Part shown: one piece after another, positions 49,492-59,056 of the stretch
Numbering within the stretch: position 1 is the first letter of the stretch
Layout: every line of letters begins with the position of its first letter
Notes under the pieces: generated by a model
Told to the model about the DNA's origin: nothing
Seen by the model: only the letters and a program-made list of their open reading frames with translations
Database searches by the model: none
Source of the DNA: CAZSDU01 sp964429135
GTDB taxonomy: Bacteria > Bacteroidota > Bacteroidia > Bacteroidales > FEN-979
Assembly (NCBI GenBank): GCA_964429135.1
Contig: CAYSAU010000002.1
Location: 124,001-188,000, forward strand
Direction: 5' to 3'
Length of the DNA stretch: 64,000 nt
Translations under genes and position numbers: made by a program

Positions 49492-50778
49492 TTATTTTTT
49501 TTCCAGGTCAAAGCCGATGTCTTTCCGGAATGTTTTTCCTTCATAATGTATTTTTTCAGCATTCCTGTATGATTTTTCCAAGGCTTCCTGCAGGTTCACT
49601 CCAAAGGAACTGATGGCCATGACACGTCCGCCGCATGTCTCAGATTTTTCCGGGTCAGGCTGACATCTTGTTCCGGCATGAAAAACCATACTGTCCTGAA
49701 TCAATTCTTCACCCGTTATTGGATATCCTTTTTTATATTCTCCCGGATAACCACTGGATACCAGCATTACTGAGGCTACGTGCCTTGCATCGGTCCGGAT
49801 GATTTCCTGCTTCAGTTGCCGCTTGGAAACGGCAAGGAATATTTTCACCAGATCATTTTGAATTCTCGGTAGTATGGATTCCGTTTCTGGATCTCCAAGA
49901 CGGCAGTTGTATTCGATCACAAAGGGTTCCCCAGCAACATTTATCAAACCGAAAAAAAGAAATCCCAGATATGGGATATTTTCAGTTTTTAAGCCCTCCA
50001 TGGTAGGCCGGATGATCTTGTTTTCGACTTTTTCTAAGAAGGAATTATCGACAAATGAAACCGGTGAAATGGACCCCATACCGCCGGTATTGGGACCGCT
50101 GTCGCCCTCCCCGATTTTCTTATAATCTTTGGCTTCAGGCAATATTTTGTAAGAAATACCATCGGTAATGACAAACATGGATACCTCTGTTCCCTGTAAA
50201 AATTCTTCGATGACTACCTTGCTTGAAGCCTTACCAAATCTTTCATCCATGAGAAGAGAAGCCAGTTCGCGCTCAGCTTCTTCAAGGGTTGGACAAATAA
50301 TCACCCCTTTTCCGGCTGCCAGGCCATCAGCCTTTAAAACATAGGGAGGGTTAAGGGTTTTCAGATAGAGGATTCCAGCCTTCAGCATCATCCGGTCAAA
50401 GGTTTGGAATTTTGCTGTCGGAATATGATACTTCACCATGAATTGCTTGGCAAAGTCCTTACTGCCTTCAAGCATGGCTGCTTGACGGCAGGGACCGATG
50501 ACGGGTAAGGAAGAAAATGCCGGATCATTGTGGAAAAAGTCGGAGATACCTCCGACCAAGGGGTCTTCCGGCCCTACAACAAGGATATCTATCTGATGGT
50601 CGATGATTGATTTCCGTATGGATTGAAAGTCGTTAAGGGCAATGTTCAGGTTGGTTCCGAGTCTTGATGTTCCGGCGTTTCCAGGGGCAATAAAAAGTTT
50701 TGTAAGTAGGGGGCTTTGGGAGATCTTCCAGGCCAGGGCATGTTCCCGGCCACCGGATCCAAGGAGAAGGATTTTCAT
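49492..50778 (-). CDS. purD: Phosphoribosylamine-glycine ligase
   Basis: A 428-residue PurD. It begins with LLLGSGGREHALAWKI (N-domain), has KADGLAAGKGVIICP in the ATP-grasp domain and the metal-site segment VIEYNCRLGDPETESILPR. It ligates glycine to 5-phosphoribosylamine with ATP, the second step of de novo purine synthesis in the cytoplasm. The length is normal. It lies 4 bases downstream of the glycosyltransferase gene, on the same strand, which may be a shared transcript without a functional link. Confidence 0.97.
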   Translation of the reverse strand: MKILLLGSGGREHALAWKISQSPLLTKLFIAPGNAGTSRLGTNLNIALNDFQSIRKSIIDHQIDILVVGPEDPLVGGISDFFHNDPAFSSLPVIGPCRQAAMLEGSKDFAKQFMVKYHIPTAKFQTFDRMMLKAGILYLKTLNPPYVLKADGLAAGKGVIICPTLEEAERELASLLMDERFGKASSKVVIEEFLQGTEVSMFVITDGISYKILPEAKDYKKIGEGDSGPNTGGMGSISPVSFVDNSFLEKVENKIIRPTMEGLKTENIPYLGFLFFGLINVAGEPFVIEYNCRLGDPETESILPRIQNDLVKIFLAVSKRQLKQEIIRTDARHVASVMLVSSGYPGEYKKGYPITGEELIQDSMVFHAGTRCQPDPEKSETCGGRVMAISSFGVNLQEALEKSYRNAEKIHYEGKTFRKDIGFDLEKK

Positions 50779-50782
50779 AAGA

Positions 50783-51910
50783 TCATGATTTGATCGCTTT
50801 TTCGATGGATTCCCAAAGGAGATCAGCAGTTCTTTGCCACGAAAAAAGATCTTTTCTTTTTCTTCCCCTCTGGATTAGATCTTCACGGATGCTTTCATAC
50901 TGGTACGCCTTGTAAAGGGCTTCCGCTATGGATTCGGGTTTAAAGGGATCTACCAGCAGGGCAGCATCTGCGGCAACTTCCGGCATAGAGGTTACCCTTG
51001 AGGTGATCACTGGAGTATCACATCTGAACGCTTCCACGATCGGAATGCCGAATCCTTCGAAATAGGAAACATAGGCAAGGGCAATGGCAGCGCCGAGTAT
51101 GCCTGTAAGTTCACGAATGCTCAGGCGGCCGGCAAAAATGACATCATCAGAAAAGTTCATTCTATTATAGGCGACATCAATATCGTGGGTCCACCATCGT
51201 TTAGCCCCCACGATCACGAGTTTTACCGTTGAAGGATTTGATTTTTTGAAAAGGTCGAAGGCGCGGAAAAGATTGGTCAGATTTTTCCGGGGATGTAAAG
51301 ATCCAATGAAAACAAAGTAAGGCTGACCCTCTGTGTATTCCTCCCTGATCTTGAATTTTTCCTGCTCGGTAAGCGGACGGTAAGCTTCATTATAACCATC
51401 GTAAACCACATCGATCTTTTCACGGGAGATTTTGTACTGCTTCATGATATCCTCTCTTGAAAAATCGGAGACGGTGGCAATCCTGACGGCTTTTGCAGCA
51501 TACTTCGGAAAATAATGACGATAGTAACGTCTGGTCCAGTAGGGAATGTCTTCCGGATAATGCTCAAAGTTCAAATCATGAAATACAGCAAGGGATTTTA
51601 CCTTGCTATTCAGCGTCAAAAAACCATCAGGACTGAGGAATAGATCCGGTTTTATTTTCTCAAAAAGACGGGGCAGGCTGATTTCAAACCAGGTATAATA
51701 TAGCAGGGGATGACGGGCTTGCGGAAACTGAATGATGGGAGTGATATTATTGGCAAAAAGAAATTCCGGATCATATTCCCGGTCAAAAATGAAATAAAAA
51801 TGATGTTCGGGATGCTGTATTGTAATCCGTTTAAGCGACTCATAAGTAAACCAACCAATACCTTCGAGTTTGTTTTGTATGAGTAATCGAGTGTTAACAG
51901 CAATATTCAT
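50783..51910 (-). CDS. Group 4 glycosyltransferase (GT4/GT-B fold)
   Basis: A 375-residue GT-B glycosyltransferase. The typical acceptor-side GSLHPRKNLTNLFRAF and donor-side motif YFEGFGIPIVEAFRCDTPVI (EX7E with Glu at FEGFGIP and VEAF) are present, as in GT4 mannosyl- or rhamnosyltransferases. It acts on the cytoplasmic side on an undecaprenyl-linked or lipid-linked glycan; sugar and linkage cannot be predicted. It is divergent from the flippase gene 54 bases away, at the start of the polysaccharide locus, and is upstream of purD. Confidence 0.9.
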   Translation of the reverse strand: MNIAVNTRLLIQNKLEGIGWFTYESLKRITIQHPEHHFYFIFDREYDPEFLFANNITPIIQFPQARHPLLYYTWFEISLPRLFEKIKPDLFLSPDGFLTLNSKVKSLAVFHDLNFEHYPEDIPYWTRRYYRHYFPKYAAKAVRIATVSDFSREDIMKQYKISREKIDVVYDGYNEAYRPLTEQEKFKIREEYTEGQPYFVFIGSLHPRKNLTNLFRAFDLFKKSNPSTVKLVIVGAKRWWTHDIDVAYNRMNFSDDVIFAGRLSIRELTGILGAAIALAYVSYFEGFGIPIVEAFRCDTPVITSRVTSMPEVAADAALLVDPFKPESIAEALYKAYQYESIREDLIQRGRKRKDLFSWQRTADLLWESIEKAIKS

Positions 51911-51918
51911 TAATTTTA

Positions 51919-51926
51919 TAACTTTG
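51919..51926 (+). promoter_or_regulatory. Candidate -7 element (TAACTTTG) for the flippase gene
   Basis: TAACTTTG matches TAnnTTTG, 38 bases upstream of the ATG at 51965, in the divergent gap. A -33 element is not evident. Confidence 0.45.
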
Positions 51927-51964
51927 TGGCAAATATCTGAATTTTTTTTGAATCAATCTCCTGC

Positions 51965-53440
51965 ATGCAGCGCAAATTCCTGACAAATCTGGGCTTGCTC
52001 CTTTTTCTTAACCTGCTCATTAAACCGATATGGATTTTTGGGATAGACTTAAACGTGCAACGCATTGTGGGCATTGGCGACTATGGCTTTTACTTTGTCA
52101 TCCTGAACTTTTCATTTTTATTTAATATTTTCCTTGATATTGGAGTTACCAATTTCAACAACAGGAATATCGCACAAAATAACCAATTACTGAATAAGCA
52201 TTTTTCAGGCATACTGGTGCTGAAGATATTACTTGGAATTCTCTATTTTTTTCTTGCATTTTCCATTGCCCTGCTGTTGGGTTATAATGCTGATCAGCTT
52301 CGTTTGTTAGGCTGGCTGGCACTGAATCAGTTTTTACTTTCCTTTATTCTTTATCTGAGGTCGAATATCTCGGGTAACTTGATGTTCCGAACCGATAGTT
52401 TCTTATCGGTTCTCGATCGTTTTCTCATGATTGTTTTTTGCGGAGCATTGCTTTGGGGGCATTTTACCCATTTGAAATTCCGCATTGAATGGTTTGTTTA
52501 TTCCCAGACTGCTGCCTATCTGATCACTGCTGCCGTTGCTTTTATCATAGTTGTGAGGAAAGCTCATTTCAGAAAATTAAACTGGAACTGGCTTTTTTTT
52601 CTGATGATCATGAAACAAAGTTTGCCGTTTGCCTTGCTGGTATTGTTAATGACCTTTTACAACCGGCTTGACCCAGTCATGCTGGAAAGTCTGCTTCCCC
52701 AAAAAATTGGTAACGAGCAGGCAGGGATCTATGCCTCCGGATTCAGGTTGCTTGATGCGGCAAACATGATTGCTTATCTATTTTCTGTTTTACTGGTTCC
52801 GATTTTTTCAAAAATGATTAAAAACAAACAGTCTATTGAACATATGCTGAAGCTTTCTTTTACCCTGATCATTACCCTGGCTATTATTATCTCCTTTGGT
52901 TCGTTTTTTTATAGTTTTGATCTTATTAACCTGTTATATGATGCTCATATTATCGATTCTACCAGGGTTTTCCAGCTATTGATTTTGGGCTTTATTGCAG
53001 TTTCCACAACCTATATATTCGGAACTTTACTGACTGCCAACGGAAATCTTAAGCAGTTAAATATCATTGCATTGGCTGGATTAGGGATCAATTTCTTGTT
53101 GAATTTCCTGCTCATTCCGCGATTCCTGGCTTCTGGTTCAGCAATATCCAGTCTGGTTACTCAGTTTACGATGGCTGTTGTTCAGATTATCGTGGTCCAA
53201 AGGATTTTTAAATTCAAGATCAACTACACCTACCTGTTGACTATTTTGTTGTTTGCTGTCGGAGTGGCTTGCCTGAATATGCTTTCTCGGTTATTGGTTA
53301 TTGATTGGCCATTTCTCTCCCATGAGAAGGCATGGATCGGTAATTTCACTTTAATGCTAATCTTTTCTGTTATTCTGGCCGCTTTGTTGAAACTTTGGAG
53401 TTTCCGGTCCCTATTGAATATTCTGAGAGAAGAACGTTAG
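51965..53440 (+). CDS. Wzx-type polysaccharide flippase (MATE/MOP superfamily)
   Basis: A 491-residue membrane protein with about 12-14 hydrophobic segments. The N-terminal GLLLFLNLLIKPIWIFGID and GDYGFYFVILNFSFLFNIFLDIG pattern is typical of the oligosaccharide flippase/Polysacc_synt family, which moves undecaprenyl-linked repeat units across the inner membrane. It is divergent from the GT4 gene and followed after 79 bases by two Wzz-like proteins and a ligase, so it probably handles the product of this locus. Confidence 0.9.
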   Translation: MQRKFLTNLGLLLFLNLLIKPIWIFGIDLNVQRIVGIGDYGFYFVILNFSFLFNIFLDIGVTNFNNRNIAQNNQLLNKHFSGILVLKILLGILYFFLAFSIALLLGYNADQLRLLGWLALNQFLLSFILYLRSNISGNLMFRTDSFLSVLDRFLMIVFCGALLWGHFTHLKFRIEWFVYSQTAAYLITAAVAFIIVVRKAHFRKLNWNWLFFLMIMKQSLPFALLVLLMTFYNRLDPVMLESLLPQKIGNEQAGIYASGFRLLDAANMIAYLFSVLLVPIFSKMIKNKQSIEHMLKLSFTLIITLAIIISFGSFFYSFDLINLLYDAHIIDSTRVFQLLILGFIAVSTTYIFGTLLTANGNLKQLNIIALAGLGINFLLNFLLIPRFLASGSAISSLVTQFTMAVVQIIVVQRIFKFKINYTYLLTILLFAVGVACLNMLSRLLVIDWPFLSHEKAWIGNFTLMLIFSVILAALLKLWSFRSLLNILREER

Positions 53441-53466
53441 TATCATTGCGCCGGCCTTAACTTTGA

Positions 53467-53497
53467 TTTGCACTTATCGTATAAATCTCTACCTTTG
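53467..53497 (+). promoter_or_regulatory. Bacteroidota-type promoter for the wzz-ligase-KAS III operon
   Basis: TTTG (53467-53470), 19 bases, then TACCTTTG (53490-53497), an exact match to the -33/-7 consensus. The leader to the ATG at 53520 is about 20 bases. It is the best promoter in the window. Confidence 0.75.
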
Positions 53498-53519
53498 ACA
53501 AAAATTTCATTTTTTCGAT

Positions 53520-54566
53520 ATGTCCGATGAAATAAATAGGAATGAAGATTTTGATTCTACGAATCTGGTAATCTTCCTTTATAAGTGGCGCAAATCATTA
53601 TTCATTGTAATGCTCATTGCCCTCTTTGGATCCTGGTTCTTTTCCTGCTCCTGGTTTATAACTCCCAAATTCAAATCTACCGTAATTCTTTTTCCTGCAA
53701 GTAATACTTCCGTTTCCAAGGCACTCCTCAGCGAGCAGTCGGCCAAGGGCCAGGACCTGACTGCTTTCGGTGAAGATGAACAAGCGGAGCAGTTGCTACA
53801 GATTTTAAATTCCAATAAGATCCGTGATAAGGTGGTAAGGCAGTTTAACCTCATGGAGCATTACGGAATTGACACTAACTCCAATTTTAAATATTCCAAA
53901 CTATTCAAAGAATACGAGAACAATATCAGTTTTCGAAGAACTGAGTTCATGGCTGTGCAAATTTCGGTTTATGATACCGATCCTCAGCTTGCTGCTGATA
54001 TTGCCAATACAATTGCTGCCTTACTCGATTCTACAAAAAACGATATGCAACGCCAGCGTTCCATCAAAGGATTTAAAGTGGTTGAAACCGAATATAATGC
54101 CTTAAAGTCGGAGATTGAAAAAATAGTGGATTCTCTGGTTGTTCTTGGAAGCCTTGGCGTCAATGACGTGGAATATCAATCTCAGGTGCTCAACCAGCAG
54201 TTTGCCATCGCCCTGATGAATGGGAATAAAACGGCTCAGGTTGCCCTTCAGAAGAAACTGGATGTGCTTGGGAAATATGGAGGGATTTACATGTCATTAA
54301 AAAATGCCCTCGAGTTTAAAACTCAGCAATTGACCCTTCTTCAGGCAAAATATAAGGAGTCTAAAGTGGATGCAGAAGAAAACCTTCCCCAGAAGTTTAT
54401 CGTAAGCGATGCTTATAAGGCGGAAAAGAAATCCTATCCGGTGCGCTGGTTGATCATTGCCGTTTCTACCATTGCTGCATTATTTACCGCCATTATCGTG
54501 ATCATGATCATGGAGAAAATTACTTCTTACAATGCTCATAAGAAATTCCAGCTCGGTCAATCCTGA
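53520..54566 (+). CDS. Wzz-like chain-length determinant, first copy
   Basis: A 348-residue inner-membrane protein with two spans (about 28-46 and 309-327) enclosing a long coiled-coil periplasmic region, the layout of Wzz/polysaccharide co-polymerases. The C-terminal segment KAEKKSYPVRWLIIAVS is a Pro-rich version of the Wzz second span. No kinase domain is present. It starts the operon from the promoter at 53467-53497 and is followed after 42 bases by a second Wzz-like gene with the same ends. It probably sets the chain length of the polymer made by this locus. Confidence 0.85.
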   Translation: MSDEINRNEDFDSTNLVIFLYKWRKSLFIVMLIALFGSWFFSCSWFITPKFKSTVILFPASNTSVSKALLSEQSAKGQDLTAFGEDEQAEQLLQILNSNKIRDKVVRQFNLMEHYGIDTNSNFKYSKLFKEYENNISFRRTEFMAVQISVYDTDPQLAADIANTIAALLDSTKNDMQRQRSIKGFKVVETEYNALKSEIEKIVDSLVVLGSLGVNDVEYQSQVLNQQFAIALMNGNKTAQVALQKKLDVLGKYGGIYMSLKNALEFKTQQLTLLQAKYKESKVDAEENLPQKFIVSDAYKAEKKSYPVRWLIIAVSTIAALFTAIIVIMIMEKITSYNAHKKFQLGQS

Positions 54567-54608
54567 ATAAAAAAAAGTGAACTAACCCTCAACGAAAATA
54601 GTGATTCT

Positions 54609-55568
54609 ATGGATAGTTTTTTTAATAGCAAGAATATCATCGATATCCTGATCAAATGGAAGCTTCATCTGATCATTGTGGTCGTGTTAACCGTTTTATT
54701 GACGATTTTTATCTCCAGCCCGATATTCATTACACCACTCTATAAATCCGATGCGGTGGTCTATCCTTCAAATATTTCTCCTTATTCTGATGAGAATGAA
54801 ACCGAACAGATGGTCCAGATTTTCCAGTCGCGTGATATCCGTGATAGTGTTGTTCGTAAATTCGATCTTGCCAGACATTGGAAAATAGATTCTAATTATA
54901 AATTTTTTGCCAGCACACTTAACTGGGAGTATTCCAGAAAAGTTAGGGTTGGTAAAACACCTTATGAAGCTGTGGAAATTGAGGTCTGGGATCCCGATCC
55001 CATGATGGCTTGCAATATCGTGAACGCTTTGTTGGATTACTACAATATCAAGGTGAGGAAAATGCACAGAGAGAAATTCAATGAAGTCGTGGACAATTAC
55101 CGCTACATCACGGAAGTCAAGAAAAAGGAGCTTGATTCTCTTGCTTTGCGTGCCAAAGAATTGGGCGTCAACTATGGACTGCTTGACTTCCCCAATCAGA
55201 CAAGGGAAGTAATGCGTGCCATCCTGGGCAGTGGTGGCGGTGCTGTCAGGATGCAGGAAGCTCAAAAAATGAAGAAAAACCTGGAAGAAAAGGGTGGGGA
55301 AAGGGAATTATTATCCGGTTTGATGATTGCAGTATCAAAGGATTATAGTACCCTGAAATTGGATTTTGACCGGGCATTACTGGATGCAAATCGCCATTAC
55401 ACTTATGTTAATCTTCTCAGTAAACCTTACCCTGCGGATAAGAAAGCATATCCTATCCGCTGGCTGATTGTGGTCGTTTCCTCTCTTGCCGTTTTCTTTC
55501 TTTCCGCTTTGATCATTGGATTCATCGAGAACCGTAAATACCGTTTCACCCCAAGGGTACAAGAATGA
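54609..55568 (+). CDS. Wzz-like chain-length determinant, second copy
   Basis: A 319-residue protein with the same build as the previous one: spans at about 18-37 and 287-306, a periplasmic coiled-coil region, and a C-terminal KPYPADKKAYPIRWLIVVVS like the first copy. The two share the SRDIRDSVVRKFDL versus SNKIRDKVVRQFNL motif, so they derive from a duplication and may form a mixed oligomer. The stop overlaps the start of the ligase gene by 4 bases. Confidence 0.83.
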   Translation: MDSFFNSKNIIDILIKWKLHLIIVVVLTVLLTIFISSPIFITPLYKSDAVVYPSNISPYSDENETEQMVQIFQSRDIRDSVVRKFDLARHWKIDSNYKFFASTLNWEYSRKVRVGKTPYEAVEIEVWDPDPMMACNIVNALLDYYNIKVRKMHREKFNEVVDNYRYITEVKKKELDSLALRAKELGVNYGLLDFPNQTREVMRAILGSGGGAVRMQEAQKMKKNLEEKGGERELLSGLMIAVSKDYSTLKLDFDRALLDANRHYTYVNLLSKPYPADKKAYPIRWLIVVVSSLAVFFLSALIIGFIENRKYRFTPRVQE

Positions 55569-57040
55569 AAGGAAGGATAGCTGCCATAAAATCATTTCTT
55601 GAGAGCAATTCAGGAAAATATTTGATTTTATATGTCCTTAGTTCAATCTTTATCGGACTGAATTGCTATCTGATATACAGGGATATATACTGGCTTCTTT
55701 TACTTCCTGTTTTTCTTGTGATCCTCTACCTTTTCTTTTTCTCCCTGGATAAGATACTGTTGTTGACTACGATGCTGACACCCCTGGCAATAAATATCCG
55801 GGAGTTTGAATTTGGTTTCGGGATTTCTATACCCACAGAACCTTTGATGGCAGGAATGTTGCTGATGTTCCTCTTAAAGCTGATTTTTAACAATGATTTC
55901 GATAAGAAGATCTGGTCTCACCCGGTGACTATTGTTGTCCTCCTGCAATTGTTATGGATGTTCATCACCAGTTTGACCAGTGCATTGCCCATCGTTTCTT
56001 TGAAGGCACTCTTGGCCAGACTGTGGTTCGTTTTGCCTTTTTATATTTTCGGGATACATTTATTTAAAAAACATGTAAACATCAGGCTCTTTATATGGTT
56101 GTATGCAATCCCCCTTATTTTTGTAATCTTTTATACCACTTATCACCATTCCCTCTGGGGGTTTGAAGAGAAGGCCGGGCATTGGGTCATGGAGCCTTTT
56201 TATAATGATCATACTGCATATGGAGCTATACTGGCATTGTTTATCCCCTTATTTGCAGGCTTTACTTTTACCAACATCTATTCCCGGCTGACTCGTTTTT
56301 TTGCCTTCCTTGTACTGCTGATTTTATTCACTGCCCTGGTCCTTTCCTTTTGTCGGGCAGCCTGGATCAGCCTTGCTTTTGCCCTTGCCGTATTTTTAAT
56401 TATTATTTTCAAAATCAAACTGAAATGGATTCTGTTTGTCAGCATTGTTTTTGGCATTGTCTTGTACCTGTTCTCCTTCGAGATTCTCGATAAACTGGAA
56501 AAAAACAAACAAGGATCTTCGGCTAACTTTGTAGAACATTTCCGGTCTATTTCGAATATTTCAACCGACAATTCAAATCTTGAACGCATTAACCGTTGGC
56601 AGTCTGCCCTCAGGATGTTCGAAGACCGTCCTGTCTTCGGTTTCGGCCCGGCCACTTATCAGTTCGAATATGCACCTTACCAGCGTTCTGAAGAAAAAAC
56701 CCTGATCAGCACCAATGCAGGAGATAAAGGCAATGCCCATAGTGAATATATCGGGCCGCTTGCTGAACAGGGACTTCCGGGCATGCTGCTTGTAATCGGT
56801 CTGCTGATCACGGTAAGCTTCATGGGTATAAGGGTATATAAATACAGTAAGGAGAAAGAAGTTAAAGTCCTTAGTCTTTCGAGTTTATTGGCACTCACGA
56901 CCTATTTTCTGCATGGTACCATGAACAATTTTTTAGACACCGACAAAGCTTCTGTTCCGGTTTGGGGTTTGATTGCTGTACTGGTCTCACTGGACCTGTA
57001 TTCCTTAAAAAGAGATTTACATGATACTGAAGCAAACTGA
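55565..57040 (+). CDS. O-antigen ligase/polymerase family protein
   Basis: A 491-residue polytopic membrane protein with about 11-12 hydrophobic segments. The Wzy_C-type (O-antigen ligase/polymerase) signature is seen in the large loop: RINRWQSALRMFEDRPVFGFGPATYQ, then NAHSEYIGPLAEQGLPGML. This carries the conserved Arg/His region of ligases and polymerases. It either polymerises repeat units or joins them to a lipid core. Its start overlaps the second Wzz gene, and its stop is one base before the ATG at 57042. Confidence 0.88.
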   Translation: MKGRIAAIKSFLESNSGKYLILYVLSSIFIGLNCYLIYRDIYWLLLLPVFLVILYLFFFSLDKILLLTTMLTPLAINIREFEFGFGISIPTEPLMAGMLLMFLLKLIFNNDFDKKIWSHPVTIVVLLQLLWMFITSLTSALPIVSLKALLARLWFVLPFYIFGIHLFKKHVNIRLFIWLYAIPLIFVIFYTTYHHSLWGFEEKAGHWVMEPFYNDHTAYGAILALFIPLFAGFTFTNIYSRLTRFFAFLVLLILFTALVLSFCRAAWISLAFALAVFLIIIFKIKLKWILFVSIVFGIVLYLFSFEILDKLEKNKQGSSANFVEHFRSISNISTDNSNLERINRWQSALRMFEDRPVFGFGPATYQFEYAPYQRSEEKTLISTNAGDKGNAHSEYIGPLAEQGLPGMLLVIGLLITVSFMGIRVYKYSKEKEVKVLSLSSLLALTTYFLHGTMNNFLDTDKASVPVWGLIAVLVSLDLYSLKRDLHDTEAN

Positions 57041-57041
57041 G

Positions 57042-58124
57042 ATGAAAAAATCTTTTTATACCATCATCAACGGTTCCGGGAAATATATTCCGGATAGGAT
57101 TATAAAAAATGAACATTTCTTGTCACGTGATTTTTTCAATGCCGCAGGGGAGAAGATCAATAAGGCAAATGAAGAAATTGTGGAAAAGTTCAGGCAGATC
57201 ACCGATATCGAGGAAAGAAGGTATGTGGATGATGAATATGTGGCTTCCGACATTGGTTTTTTTGCTGCCAGGGATGCTCTTCAATCTTCCGGGATAGATC
57301 CAGAAAGTCTGGATTATATTATTGTTGCGCATAATTTTGGAGATGTCAGGAAAGATAACCCTAAATCGGATCTTGTTCCAAGTCTGGCATCCAGGATCAA
57401 GTTCAGATTGGGTATTGCCAATCCTTATACTGTAGCATATGATCTTCCTTTTGGTTGCCCTGGCTGGTTGCAGGGTGTTATTCAAGCCAACTATTTCCTG
57501 ACATCAGGGGATGCAAAAAGGGCCATGGTAATTGGTGCAGAAACTTTGTCCAGGATTTCCGACCCTCATGATATTGACAGTATGTTATACTCCGACGGAG
57601 CGGGAGTAGTCATCCTTGAAGCCGTTGAAAGCGAAACTCCCCTGGGGATATTGGGTCATATCACCCGTTCGGATACCTTTCAACATGCTCATTTGCTCAG
57701 GATGGAAGCATCTTATAATCCTGATTTTGGGACCCGGGATATTTTTCTGAAGATGAACGGTCGTAAATTATATGAATATGCCCTGAATACGGTTCCCCAG
57801 GCGGTAAAGGACTGCCTTGACAGAGCAGGTATTCCGGTTACCGGGATTAATAAGATACTGATCCATCAGGCCAACGCCAAAATGGATGAAGCAATTCTAT
57901 CGAGGATATTCAAACTTTATGGGATTGAAGTGCTTCCGGAAAATATTATGCCCATGACCATTTCCAAGTTGGGGAATAATTCTGTGGCGACTATTCCGAT
58001 CCTTTATGATCTGATTGTCAAAGGTAAAATGCCTGGGCATTCATTTTTGCCAGGGGATTACTTCGTTTTTGCTTCTGTTGGGGCAGGGATGAATGTTAAT
58101 GTGATGGTTTACCGTATGGCTTGA
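57042..58124 (+). CDS. 3-oxoacyl-ACP synthase III (FabH-like)
   Basis: A thiolase-fold KAS III of 360 residues when read from ATG 57042 (an ATG at 57021 would add 7). The catalytic triad is present: Cys139 in FGCPGW, His275 in LIHQANAK and Asn313 in LGNNSVAT. KAS III starts fatty-acid chains from acyl-CoA and malonyl-ACP, but the position at the end of the polysaccharide operon suggests a special role, such as an acyl group on the glycan or a lipid anchor. It converges with the LpxD-like gene, overlapping its stop by 16 bases. It is not the typical housekeeping fabH context (plsX). Confidence 0.88.
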   Translation: MKKSFYTIINGSGKYIPDRIIKNEHFLSRDFFNAAGEKINKANEEIVEKFRQITDIEERRYVDDEYVASDIGFFAARDALQSSGIDPESLDYIIVAHNFGDVRKDNPKSDLVPSLASRIKFRLGIANPYTVAYDLPFGCPGWLQGVIQANYFLTSGDAKRAMVIGAETLSRISDPHDIDSMLYSDGAGVVILEAVESETPLGILGHITRSDTFQHAHLLRMEASYNPDFGTRDIFLKMNGRKLYEYALNTVPQAVKDCLDRAGIPVTGINKILIHQANAKMDEAILSRIFKLYGIEVLPENIMPMTISKLGNNSVATIPILYDLIVKGKMPGHSFLPGDYFVFASVGAGMNVNVMVYRMA

Positions 58125-59053
58125 TCCCGGTTCTTTCTCATGAAATCCGGCAATTGCCTCAGTGCCGCGATTTCTCTCCATTTTAATCTGGATTCTATCG
58201 CGGGGCTGCCAAAATAGGTTTTTCCGCCATCCAGGGATTTGTCCACACCTGAATAGGCCAGGATTACTGCTTTTTTCCCAATAACAAGATCTTTATTGAT
58301 CAGGACGTTGGCCCAAATAAGAACATCATCCTCAATGCGGGTGACACCGGCAATGGCGGAATGAGCACCGATGAGGCAATTACGGCCAATATAAGTATCA
58401 TGCCCGACCTGGACATGGTTATCGAATTTGGTTCCACTGCTGACAATGGTATCTCCGGATACTCCTTTGTCAATCGCTGTAAAAGCACCCACTTCAACCC
58501 TGTCTCCAAGGATAGCCCTACCGCAGGATTCCAGTTTTTTCCATCCTTCAGGTCGTCGCTGGAAATAATAGGCGTCTGAACCTATGACAGCAGCCGAATG
58601 AATGATCACTTCATCACCGATAATCGAGTGATCATAAATACTGGCATTGGCATGAATGATACAATTCTTTCCGATCTTTACATGATTTCCGATGAAGGCG
58701 CCGGGTTGAATCACCGTTCCATCACCGATTTCAGCACTGGGGCTGACCATGGAATAAGCTTTTTCAAAAGGCCGGAAATGAACCACCAGGTTTACATAGG
58801 CATCAAAAGGTTTATCATGGATAAGTAAGGCTTTCCCTTCCGGACAGGGAACATCTTTGTTGATCAGTATGGTCGTTGCTTTGGATTTCAGTGCTTTGAC
58901 ATAATACTTTGGATGGTCAACAAAGGTCAGGTCGCCGGGTTCAACCATATGGATTTCATTGATTCCGGTTACCGGGAAATCAGGATCACCATCCATTTTT
59001 GCGTGGACCAATGCGGCAATTTCGGATAATTTTAAGGGTGCAGTAAATTTCAT
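58109..59053 (-). CDS. lpxD: LpxD-like N-acyltransferase (left-handed beta-helix)
   Basis: A 314-residue protein. The N-terminal LpxD domain (LSEIAALVHAKM to NEIHMVEPGDLTFVDHPKYY) is followed by a left-handed beta-helix of hexapeptide repeats ([I/V]G..[V/T]...) such as VIQPGAFIGNHVKIGKNC and FDNHVQVGHDTYIGRNC, the latter with the likely catalytic histidine. LpxD adds 3-hydroxyacyl groups to UDP-3-O-acylglucosamine in lipid A synthesis. At 314 residues it is a little shorter than typical LpxD, and Bacteroidota often carry a second copy, so it may act on another amino sugar. It follows efp by 3 bases. Confidence 0.83.
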   Translation of the reverse strand: MKFTAPLKLSEIAALVHAKMDGDPDFPVTGINEIHMVEPGDLTFVDHPKYYVKALKSKATTILINKDVPCPEGKALLIHDKPFDAYVNLVVHFRPFEKAYSMVSPSAEIGDGTVIQPGAFIGNHVKIGKNCIIHANASIYDHSIIGDEVIIHSAAVIGSDAYYFQRRPEGWKKLESCGRAILGDRVEVGAFTAIDKGVSGDTIVSSGTKFDNHVQVGHDTYIGRNCLIGAHSAIAGVTRIEDDVLIWANVLINKDLVIGKKAVILAYSGVDKSLDGGKTYFGSPAIESRLKWREIAALRQLPDFMRKNRDQAIR

Positions 59054-59056
59054 GTA

